Shown piece by piece: positions 1-5,330 of a stretch of 5,330 nucleotides of DNA. Location of the stretch: positions 4,737-10,066 of the forward strand of contig PAIW01000071.1 of NCBI GenBank assembly GCA_002710885.1, in the 5' to 3' direction. The translations under genes were made by a program, and so were the position numbers. A model generated the notes under the pieces. It was given only the letters and a program-made list of their open reading frames with translations, was not told where the DNA came from and did no database searches. Numbering within the stretch: position 1 is the stretch's first letter; each line of letters begins with the position of its first letter. The stretch comes from Chloroflexota bacterium (lineage in GTDB: Bacteria > Chloroflexota > Dehalococcoidia > SAR202 > UBA11138).

Positions 1-161
1 AGATCCTCGCCGTTTCTCACCATCGCGTCCACCTCAGTTGGAAGACGCTCTATGGTTCGGGAGGCGCGTTGATAGGCGCGAATCGTGAACGACTTCTCGC
101 TCTTCATCTCCAGCAACCCGGAGATGCGCTCGAACACTTCGGCTATTTCGCCATTCGTCAT
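1..161 (-). CDS. polX: Family X DNA polymerase (PolX), N-terminal fragment, cut by window edge
   Basis: The first 53 codons of a gene that leaves the window on the left. The protein begins MTNGEIAEVFERISGLLEMK and continues with SFTIRAYQRASRTIERLP and a GED ending. This pattern (N-x-E-I-A-x-x-F, then a short helix, then F-x-I-R-A-Y-x-R-A-x-R-T-I) is the start of the 8-kDa helix-hairpin-helix domain of bacterial PolX proteins, relatives of DNA polymerase beta. Known full-length members are about 570 residues, with a polymerase domain and a C-terminal PHP nuclease domain, and act in gap-filling DNA repair. Those later domains are outside the window, so catalytic residues cannot be checked. The ATG at 161-159 is preceded by a modest GGGAA about 11 nt upstream. 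The gene follows secA by 45 bp on the same strand with no terminator, so read-through from secA is likely. The alternative is a stand-alone HHH-domain protein. Confidence 0.8.
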   Translation of the reverse strand, partial: MTNGEIAEVFERISGLLEMKSEKSFTIRAYQRASRTIERLPTEVDAMVRNGED

Positions 162-206
162 ATGTTGTCAGTTCCCGATCATCGCCATCTGAAGCACCCG
201 GGACAT

Positions 207-2858
207 CTAGCCCCCGTGGCAACGTTTATACTTCTTGCCGGACCCGCACGGACACTGCTGATTCCGTCCGATCTTCTGGCCTGCAGGGACGGCTTCGCGC
301 CTTCGAGGGTCCATCACCTTGGCCATGACGGTTTCCTTCTTTGGTGCACCCGGCTTCCCTGCCTTCCCATTTCTTCCATTGGCCTGTTGGCCGCCTCTCG
401 GAGCCACGGAAATTCGCGCGTTAAACAGCGTGTGAACGATGTCATGCTCAATCTTAGCCTGAAGACCTTGGAACTGCTCGTGGCCCTCCTTCTTGTACAT
501 AACCAGAGGGTCGCGCTGCCCGAACGCGTGCAGGCCGATTCCTTGCCGGAGATTCTCCATAGACGTCAAGTGCTGGACCCAGTTGGCGTCCACAGACCGT
601 AGCATCAACCATCGCTCAGCCTCTCGCATCGCCTCTGGCGTGAGTTCCTGCTCAATCTGGTCATATACCTGTCGAGAGTGGGCTGCCAATCGGTCTTGCA
701 CGCCATCGATGCCGAGCGCCTCAAGCTGATCCCAATCTGTCAGGTCTTCTGGGACAGGCAAAACCGTTCCAATTTCGGTGACAAATGCATCCACTTCCCA
801 ATTATCCGAATTGCGGTCAGAGAGACACTCCTCGCCGATGGCGCTCAACTCTGAATCGACCATCTCCTCGATGTTGGCTCTGAGGTCTGCTCCAGCAAGA
901 ATCTTGTCCCGCTCAGCGTAGATTACATCGCGGTGAGTGTTCACGACGTCGTCGTACTCAACCAGGTGCTTGCGCATGTCGAAGTGATGTGCTTCGACCT
1001 TCACCTGCGCGTTTTCGATCGACTTGTTTATCATCTTGTTTTCGATGGCAATGCTTTCGTCCATCCCAGCCCAGTCCATCACCGCCCGAATGCGGTCACC
1101 GCCGAATCGCCGCATTAACTCGTCATCCAGAGCTACGTAGAATCTAGTGCTCCCAGGATCGCCCTGACGACCAGCGCGACCCCGCAACTGATTGTCAATT
1201 CGCCGGGCTTCGTGACGCTCGGTGCCGATTATCCTCAGTCCGCCGCTGGCAACAACCTGATCGTGTTCTCGTTGCCACTCTTCCGGCGACTGATCGCCGA
1301 CATCCGGGTTTCCTCCTAGAACAATGTCAGTTCCGCGACCGGCCATGTTGGTCGCCACAGTCACCGCTCCTGGTTTTCCAGCCTGGGCAACAATGCTCGC
1401 TTCCCGGTCGTGTTGCTTGGCGTTTAGAACATCGTGAGGAACGCCTCTGCGCTTCAGCATTTCACTGAGCATCTCCGACAGGTCGATGTCAGTGGTCCCG
1501 ACCAGCACTGGGTGGCCTTGCTTATGCCGTTCTTCGATCTCCTCAACCACCGCGTTATACTTCGCCTTCTGGTCACGATACACCAAGTCAGGCTGGTCAT
1601 CTCGAACCATTGGTTGGTTGGTGGGAACTACCACGACCTCCAGCTTGTAAATCTTGAAAAATTCCTCCGCTTCCGTCTCGGCTGTGCCGGTCATGCCAGA
1701 CAGCTTCTTGTACAGTCGGAAGTAGTTCTGAAGAGTGATTGTCGCGTATGTGATGGACTCGGCCTGAATCTTCACCGACTCCTTGGCCTCAAGAGCCTGA
1801 TGAAGGCCATCCGAGAACCGGCGGCCCTCCATCATCCTGCCCGTGAACTCGTCCACGATGATGACCTGGCCCTCCTGAACCACGTATTCCTTGTCTCGAA
1901 TAAACAGCGTCTGCGCCTTGAGGGCATTTTCCAATTGATGGACGACGCCGAAATTCTCCTGTCCGTACAGGTTGGTGATATTGAGCAGTTGCTCCAGCTT
2001 TGTGATGCCATCATTGGTCAACGCAACACTCTTGTGCTTTTCGTCTATGGTGTAATCGACTTCCATATCCAGGCTTGGAACAACGCGCGAGAACCGTTGG
2101 TACTCCCTGGCCGACATATCCGCCGGGCCGCTGATAATCAGAGGGGTTCGCGCCTCGTCGATCAGGATGTTGTCGACCTCGTCAACTATGGCGTATGCGA
2201 GCGGTCGCTGAACCCGACCCTCGACCACCGACGACATATTGTCGCGTAGATAGTCGAACCCGAACTCATTGTTGGTGCCGTAGGTAATGTCGGCAGCATA
2301 AGCGTCGGCCCGAGTGCAGGGGCGCATGTGCGCGAAGCCACGCTCTCCGCTGTCATGAGACAGATCGTAAAACTCAGCCGAGTCATGCTGCAGTGTGGCG
2401 ACCGAGACTCCGAGACGTTCAAACACTTCGCCCATCCAATGGGCGTCACGCCGAGCCAGATAATCGTTCACTGTCACCAGATGAACGCCCTCGCCCGCAA
2501 GCGAGTTCAAATAGGCCGCCAGTGTTGACACCAGCGTTTTGCCTTCGCCCGTCCTCATCTCCGCGATTTTGCCTTCGTGCAGCACCACGCCGCCCATCAA
2601 CTGAACATCATAATGCCGCTGGCCCAGTGCGCGCATCGCCGCCTCTCTTGTGGCGGCAAACGCCTCTGGGAGCAGATCGTCCAGGTCTTCGCCCTTGGTG
2701 ATCCGTCGTTTGAACTCGACGGTCACAGCGCGCAGTTCGTCATCGCTAAGCCGCTGAAATTCAGGCTCTAGCTCATTCACTTCGTCGACGTCCGGCTGCA
2801 TCTTCTTGATGACTTTCTCGTCAGAGTTGCCGAACATTTTTGTGATGCTTTTGAACAT
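207..2858 (-). CDS. secA: Preprotein translocase ATPase SecA, complete
   Basis: SecA is the cytoplasmic motor that pushes unfolded preproteins through the SecYEG channel using ATP. The 883-residue protein has every expected part. Walker A lies at MRTGEGKT (101-108). The ADITYGTNNEFGFDYLRDNM motif is at 189-208 and the Walker B/DEAD-like DEVDNILIDEARTPLIISG at 226-244. The preprotein cross-linking domain follows to about 375. GMTGTAETEAEEF is at 388-400. NBD2 motifs are NMAGRGTDIVLGGN (504-517) and QLRGRAGRQGD (557-567). The helical scaffold and wing region (about 600-815) includes NKSIENAQVK (611-620). A flexible Gly/Lys-rich linker (about 820-845) leads to the zinc tail CPCGSGKKYKRCH (869-881), a CxC-x8-CH ligand set that in known SecA also contacts SecB or ribosomes. 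Length is typical. The ATG is supported by GAGAGGGA at 2873-2866, 7 nt upstream. The segment around 160-188 seems longer than in E. coli SecA, as I recall for Chloroflexota. Position 230 is Asn where Ser is usual. Confidence 0.98.
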   Translation of the reverse strand: MFKSITKMFGNSDEKVIKKMQPDVDEVNELEPEFQRLSDDELRAVTVEFKRRITKGEDLDDLLPEAFAATREAAMRALGQRHYDVQLMGGVVLHEGKIAEMRTGEGKTLVSTLAAYLNSLAGEGVHLVTVNDYLARRDAHWMGEVFERLGVSVATLQHDSAEFYDLSHDSGERGFAHMRPCTRADAYAADITYGTNNEFGFDYLRDNMSSVVEGRVQRPLAYAIVDEVDNILIDEARTPLIISGPADMSAREYQRFSRVVPSLDMEVDYTIDEKHKSVALTNDGITKLEQLLNITNLYGQENFGVVHQLENALKAQTLFIRDKEYVVQEGQVIIVDEFTGRMMEGRRFSDGLHQALEAKESVKIQAESITYATITLQNYFRLYKKLSGMTGTAETEAEEFFKIYKLEVVVVPTNQPMVRDDQPDLVYRDQKAKYNAVVEEIEERHKQGHPVLVGTTDIDLSEMLSEMLKRRGVPHDVLNAKQHDREASIVAQAGKPGAVTVATNMAGRGTDIVLGGNPDVGDQSPEEWQREHDQVVASGGLRIIGTERHEARRIDNQLRGRAGRQGDPGSTRFYVALDDELMRRFGGDRIRAVMDWAGMDESIAIENKMINKSIENAQVKVEAHHFDMRKHLVEYDDVVNTHRDVIYAERDKILAGADLRANIEEMVDSELSAIGEECLSDRNSDNWEVDAFVTEIGTVLPVPEDLTDWDQLEALGIDGVQDRLAAHSRQVYDQIEQELTPEAMREAERWLMLRSVDANWVQHLTSMENLRQGIGLHAFGQRDPLVMYKKEGHEQFQGLQAKIEHDIVHTLFNARISVAPRGGQQANGRNGKAGKPGAPKKETVMAKVMDPRRREAVPAGQKIGRNQQCPCGSGKKYKRCHGG

Positions 2859-2876
2859 TTTGACGTCCCTCTCTAC

Positions 2877-2893
2877 GGGGTCTGTAGGGGTCT
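2877..2893 (-). repeat. Tandem GGGGTCT direct repeats next to the secA ribosome binding site
   Basis: On the plus strand GGGGTCT occurs at 2877-2883 and again at 2887-2893, a 10-bp period or about one helical turn. Read in the secA sense, this is AGACCCC twice, ending only 3 nt upstream of the GAGAGGGA ribosome binding site. The second RNA copy is flanked by CUAC and GUAG, which could pair as a 4-bp stem with AGACCCC as the loop. CCCU in the first copy could pair with AGGG of the ribosome binding site. The repeat is seen; a role in controlling secA is speculation. Confidence 0.4.
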
Positions 2894-2923
2894 ATAAAGG
2901 ATTGCGCTTCAAGTGTTGTAACC

Positions 2924-2941
2924 TTCCGAAAGCGGAAAGCG
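2924..2941 (-). repeat. Small hairpin with tandem GAAAGCG repeat in the secA leader
   Basis: On the plus strand TTCCG (2924-2928) and CGGAA (2933-2937) form a perfect 5-bp stem around a 4-nt loop (AAAG). Overlapping it, GAAAGCG occurs twice back to back (2928-2934 and 2935-2941). The element lies between the candidate TATAAT and the secA start, so it would be in the transcribed leader of secA. No T-run follows on either strand, so it does not look like an intrinsic terminator. It may be a regulatory fold, a protein-binding site or chance. Confidence 0.35.
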
Positions 2942-2957
2942 TTAATCCGCAGCCTAT

Positions 2958-2963
2958 ATTATA
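2958..2963 (-). promoter_or_regulatory. Candidate -10 box of the secA promoter (TATAAT)
   Basis: Read on the minus strand, this is an exact TATAAT, flanked by GGG upstream and ATAGG downstream. It sits 95 bp from the secA ATG, so transcription would begin near 2951 and leave a leader of about 90 nt. At 17 bp upstream (2986-2981) the minus strand reads GGGGCA, a poor match to TTGACA, so the -35 element is weak or absent. The same AT-rich patch reads TATATT on the plus strand, so it could also serve the divergent genes, but no plausible plus-strand -35 lies at the right distance. The box is seen; the promoter role is inferred. Confidence 0.5.
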
Positions 2964-3056
2964 CCCTACCCGTTCCAAACTGCCCCTTCGGCATATCCAG
3001 CGATTTCCGGGCCAGTTGCACGCCAATGGGCATTAGCGCCAGCCGACATCCCGTTG

Positions 3057-3065
3057 TGCTATCCT
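3057..3065 (+). promoter_or_regulatory. Weak extended -10 candidate for the rightward gene cluster
   Basis: TGCTATCCT fits the extended -10 form TG-n-TATnnT, with four of six bases matching TATAAT. It would start transcription near 3072 and give a leader of about 23 nt ending in the strong AAGGAG ribosome binding site at 3082-3087. No recognisable -35 hexamer lies 16-18 bp upstream. This is the best plus-strand promoter candidate I can find in the divergent region, but it is weak and could be chance. Confidence 0.25.
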
Positions 3066-3094
3066 GACCCCATCATTTTCCAAGGAGCCGCCCT

Positions 3095-4054
3095 ATGCCG
3101 GACCCGGCGCTGTTTGATGCCAACTCCATCCATCCAGACGTGGCCGCATTCAATGCAGAACTTGAACGGCTCGCCGCCGAGGCTCCGCCCATCCACACGC
3201 TGGAGCCGGAAACCATCCGCGCCGCGAGAGAAGACGGCTCGGGCCCGGCCGGCCCGATATTCTACTCTGATATGGCCGAAGAGAGGGTGATCGAGACCGC
3301 CGGCGGCGGATTGTCGGTCCGCGTCTTCGTGCCGGACACGGTCAAAGGCGTCTATTTGCACATCCACGGCGGAGGATGGGTTCTGGGCAGGGCGCATCAC
3401 CAGGACATACGTTTGGAAGAGATTGCGAAAGAATGTTCAGCCGCCGTGGTTAGCATTGACTACCGCCTGGCTCCAGAACACCCCTATCCGGCCGGCCCTG
3501 ACGACTGTGAGGCAGCGGCTGTTTGGTTGGTCGAGAACGCCAAATCCGAGTTCGGGGCCGACAACATCGTCATCGGAGGCGAGTCCGCAGGCGGGCATCT
3601 GTCCGTGTCCACAATGCTTCGCATGCGGGACAAACACGATTACACGGGGTTCAAAGGCGCCAATCTCCTGTACGGGGTATACGACCTGTCAATGACACCC
3701 AGTCAGGCAAATTGGGGAGACCGAACTCTAATCCTCAGCACGCCGATCATGGCGTGGTTCTACGACCATTATGTGCCTGAAGACATTCGCCGGGACCCCG
3801 ATGTGTCACCGATCTACGCAACTCTAACCGGAATGCCTCGAGCGCTGTTCACCGTGGGAACACTCGACCCGCTCCTAGACGATACGCTGTTCATGCACGC
3901 CCGCTGGGCAACGGCCGGAATCGAGTCCGAATTGGAAGTCTACCCGGGAGCCGTCCACGGCTTCGACGGCTTCCCAACTGACCAGGCTGGACAGGCGAAC
4001 TCGAGAATCAACGGATTCATAACTGACATATTTAACGGACGCTCCAACGAATAA
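3095..4054 (+). CDS. HSL-type (family IV) alpha/beta-hydrolase, probable carboxylesterase
   Basis: A 319-residue cytoplasmic serine hydrolase of the hormone-sensitive-lipase group (alpha/beta-hydrolase fold 3). These enzymes cleave short- to medium-chain carboxylic esters. The diagnostic motifs are in order. The oxyanion-hole HGGGW is at 91-95. The DYRLAPEHPYPAGPDDC block at 122-138 is the usual conserved stretch before the nucleophile. The nucleophile elbow GESAGG at 162-167 has Ser164 as catalytic serine, Asp258 lies in GTLDPL, and His288 lies in GAVHGF. Many relatives have GDSAGG; the Asp-to-Glu change is also common in the family. The N-terminal cap of about 80 residues and the total length are normal. 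There is no signal peptide or membrane segment. The ATG follows AAGGAG with 7-nt spacing. It is the first gene of a rightward cluster divergent from secA, 89 bp before a second, different hydrolase. The substrate cannot be deduced. Confidence 0.93.
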   Translation: MPDPALFDANSIHPDVAAFNAELERLAAEAPPIHTLEPETIRAAREDGSGPAGPIFYSDMAEERVIETAGGGLSVRVFVPDTVKGVYLHIHGGGWVLGRAHHQDIRLEEIAKECSAAVVSIDYRLAPEHPYPAGPDDCEAAAVWLVENAKSEFGADNIVIGGESAGGHLSVSTMLRMRDKHDYTGFKGANLLYGVYDLSMTPSQANWGDRTLILSTPIMAWFYDHYVPEDIRRDPDVSPIYATLTGMPRALFTVGTLDPLLDDTLFMHARWATAGIESELEVYPGAVHGFDGFPTDQAGQANSRINGFITDIFNGRSNE

Positions 4055-4083
4055 CACTGTTCTGGGTCATATTTCGACACATT

Positions 4084-4108
4084 ATTAACTCCGATGTGCC
4101 CTGTTAAT
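4084..4108. promoter_or_regulatory. Inverted repeat ATTAAC-n13-GTTAAT between the two hydrolase genes
   Basis: ATTAAC at 4084-4089 and its exact complement GTTAAT at 4103-4108 are separated by 13 bp, with half-site centres 19 bp apart, close to two helical turns. The element lies inside the 89-bp gap, 35 bp before the second hydrolase ATG. A TCGACA (4074-4079, five of six to TTGACA) lies just upstream, but no good -10 follows at 16-18 bp. The dyad could be an operator for an internal promoter, or chance in an AT-rich gap. The stem would be too short and AT-rich for a terminator, and no T-run follows. Confidence 0.3.
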
Positions 4109-4143
4109 TCACCCCGAACCATCAAAACACAGGAGATTTCGAT

Positions 4144-4980
4144 ATGACCTCCAACCAACCCACATCGAAGAACATCACCATCAATGGAGTCACCCTCCGA
4201 TACCTCGACTGGGGCAACGAATCCAAAACGCCCTTAGTCTGCCTCCACGGACACACCGGACAGGCCCACATCTGGGACGAATTTGCTGAGGCAATGTCTG
4301 ATCAGTACCACGTCATGGCCGTCGATCAGCGGGGCCACGGTCTCAGCGGACACGCTGACGACGGATACGCTAGAGACAGATTCGTTGAAGACTTGGCGGC
4401 GTTTGTAGACGCGCTTGAACTCAGGACATTCGTCCTCGTCGGGCTATCGATGGGCGGGTGGCATTCCCTGCTCTACACCGCAAACCATCAGGACCGCGTC
4501 GAACGAATCGTGATCGTGGACATCGGCCCTGAGCCAGGCACGGAGTCTAAAACCGCCCCTCCTCGGGCGCCCACTCCGATGGAATTCGACTCAGTCCAGG
4601 CGTCCTTCGACTGGATGCGCGAGAGCAACCCTTGGGCCACCGACGACCGGCTCATGCAGGACGCCCAGGACAAACTCCGACAGCTAGATTCAGGAAAATG
4701 GACCTGGAAGGCCGACGCCAAGCTGTTTAACACGCCTCTGACTGACATGACCGACCCTGGCCTGATAGGTCGCTATTGGAGCGCCATCGACACAATCACA
4801 TGTTCCATCCTCGAAGTCCGAGGGGCAAAAAGCCCGCTGGTTTCCGACGAAATCCTCGATAGCATGATGTCCAGAGGCCACAACCTGACATCGGTGGACG
4901 TTGCAGACGCCGGTCATGTGGTAACAGTCGACAAACCTCAAGAATTCATCGAGGCCGTAAACGCATACCTCCGCGTCTAG
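4144..4980 (+). CDS. MhpC-like alpha/beta-hydrolase
   Basis: A 278-residue cytoplasmic hydrolase of the alpha/beta-hydrolase fold 1 (MhpC/epoxide-hydrolase-like) group, only distantly related to its upstream neighbour. Visible features are the oxyanion-loop HGHTG (35-39), the DQRGHGLSG motif (61-69), the nucleophile elbow GLSMGG (100-105) with Ser102, and the C-terminal catalytic His258 in DAGHVV. The acid is odd. Relatives carry an Asp after the late strand, as in RG-x-x-SD or G-x-x-D, but here the segment reads LEVRGAKSPLVSDE (223-236), with Pro where Asp is expected. Asp126 in IVIVDIGPEPG, after the preceding strand, is a possible substitute, as in some relatives; Asp235 is another. Length is normal. 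The ATG follows AGGAG (4131-4135) with 8-nt spacing. The gene ends 48 bp before a CoA-lyase gene on the same strand, so co-transcription is likely. Possible activities are esterase, lactonase or C-C hydrolase; the sequence does not decide. Confidence 0.9.
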   Translation: MTSNQPTSKNITINGVTLRYLDWGNESKTPLVCLHGHTGQAHIWDEFAEAMSDQYHVMAVDQRGHGLSGHADDGYARDRFVEDLAAFVDALELRTFVLVGLSMGGWHSLLYTANHQDRVERIVIVDIGPEPGTESKTAPPRAPTPMEFDSVQASFDWMRESNPWATDDRLMQDAQDKLRQLDSGKWTWKADAKLFNTPLTDMTDPGLIGRYWSAIDTITCSILEVRGAKSPLVSDEILDSMMSRGHNLTSVDVADAGHVVTVDKPQEFIEAVNAYLRV

Positions 4981-5028
4981 ACCGCCCAAGCCGCCTGACA
5001 CCTGAATCCTGATACCCGAAGGAAACGC

Positions 5029-5330
5029 ATGACAATCCTGAGAAGTCTCCTGTTCGTCCCTGGCAACACATCTAGAATGCTCGACAGGGCGCTGGCTTTG
5101 AAACCCGACGCCTTCATCTTGGACCTTGAAGACTCAGTGCCCATCGACGAAAAATCAAACGCAAGAGCGGTCACAGCATCATATCTAGACCGATTCGCAT
5201 CGACCGGCCGGCCCGTAATCCCACGGGTAAATTCCCTGGACACCGGACTGTTGGAAGCCGACCTCGAAGCCATGGTCGGCCCTCATGTGTTCGGAGTTTC
5301 CGTTGGGAAAATCGACACGCCCACCCACAC
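5029..5330 (+). CDS. CitE/HpcH-HpaI family acyl-CoA lyase, N-terminal part, cut by window edge
   Basis: The first 100 codons of a gene that leaves the window on the right. The protein begins MTILRSLLFVPGNTSRMLDRAL, then has DAFILDLEDSVPIDEKSNAR (27-46) and RPVIPRVNSLDTGLLEADLE (61-80). L-F-V-P-G-N, LDLEDSV-P-x-x-EK-x-x-AR and R-V-N...DL are the hallmarks of the CitE-like branch of the HpcH/HpaI aldolase family. This is a TIM-barrel, Mg2+-dependent group that includes citryl-CoA lyase, malyl-CoA lyase/thioesterase and citramalyl-CoA lyase. Arg66 fits the conserved substrate-binding arginine. The metal-binding Glu and Asp come later in the family and lie beyond the edge, so the substrate class cannot be settled. 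There is no citDF neighbour here, which argues against a classical citrate lyase beta subunit. The ATG follows AAGGA (5019-5023) at 5 nt, 48 bp after the second hydrolase, consistent with one operon. Confidence 0.88.
   Translation, partial: MTILRSLLFVPGNTSRMLDRALALKPDAFILDLEDSVPIDEKSNARAVTASYLDRFASTGRPVIPRVNSLDTGLLEADLEAMVGPHVFGVSVGKIDTPTH

Noticed and set aside
162..206. Possible terminator between secA and polX
   Set aside because: No stem of useful length and no T-run are seen on the minus strand, so I do not call one.
34..222. A 62-codon minus-strand open frame
   Set aside because: It overlaps polX in another frame and the secA stop. The PolX frame has family-specific residues and this one does not.
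69..602. A 177-codon plus-strand open frame over the secA end and polX start
   Set aside because: It overlaps two recognisable minus-strand genes in antisense, and its protein shows no domain-like pattern.
1434..2249. A 271-codon plus-strand open frame opposite secA
   Set aside because: It lies fully antisense to a strongly conserved secA region, its translation resembles no family I know, and it is a by-product of secA codon bias.
2806..3036. A 76-codon plus-strand open frame across the divergent region
   Set aside because: It overlaps the secA start and the candidate secA promoter, has no convincing ribosome binding site, and has a low-information translation.
3240..3256. GC-rich palindromic stretch (GGGCC...GGCCC) that could fold as a hairpin
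   Set aside because: It is inside the first hydrolase coding sequence with no T-run, and is explained by Gly/Pro/Ala codons.
4055..4143. Possible intrinsic terminator after the first hydrolase
   Set aside because: The only dyad is 6 bp, AT-rich, has a 13-bp spacer and no following T-run.

Overview
The window is an ordinary stretch of bacterial chromosome with moderately high GC content and tightly packed genes on both sides of one divergent junction. The organism is probably a member of the Chloroflexota. This rests only on the impression that the SecA protein carries an extended segment before its ADITYGTNNEFGFDYLRDNM-type motif, like SecA proteins of that phylum. No rRNA, tRNA, CRISPR array, insertion sequence or phage gene is visible.

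Left arm, minus strand (1-2858): secA encodes a complete 883-residue preprotein translocase ATPase, with all ATPase motifs and the C-terminal zinc-binding tail. It is followed after 45 bp by the start of a second gene that runs off the left edge. That gene's first 53 codons match the N-terminus of family X DNA polymerases (PolX). No terminator separates the two, so they may be co-transcribed.

Divergent intergenic region (2859-3094, 236 bp): it carries an exact TATAAT -10 box on the minus strand for secA, and a secA leader of roughly 90 nt with a small hairpin, two copies of GAAAGCG and two copies of GGGGTCT. A weak extended -10 candidate for the rightward genes lies close to the first hydrolase.

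Right arm, plus strand (3095-5330): three genes read in one direction. The first encodes an HSL-type (family IV) alpha/beta-hydrolase. The second encodes a different, MhpC-like alpha/beta-hydrolase whose usual catalytic acid position looks altered. The third is the first 100 codons of a CitE/HpcH-type acyl-CoA lyase, cut by the right edge. The gaps are 89 bp and 48 bp, and each gene has a clear ribosome binding site. Two hydrolases next to a CoA-ester lyase suggest a small catabolic cluster: ester or lactone opening followed by C-C cleavage of a 3-hydroxyacyl-CoA. The substrate cannot be read from the sequence. Nothing here demands a new kind of biological system. The points most worth a second look are the hydrolase-lyase cluster, the catalytic acid of the second hydrolase and the structured secA leader.
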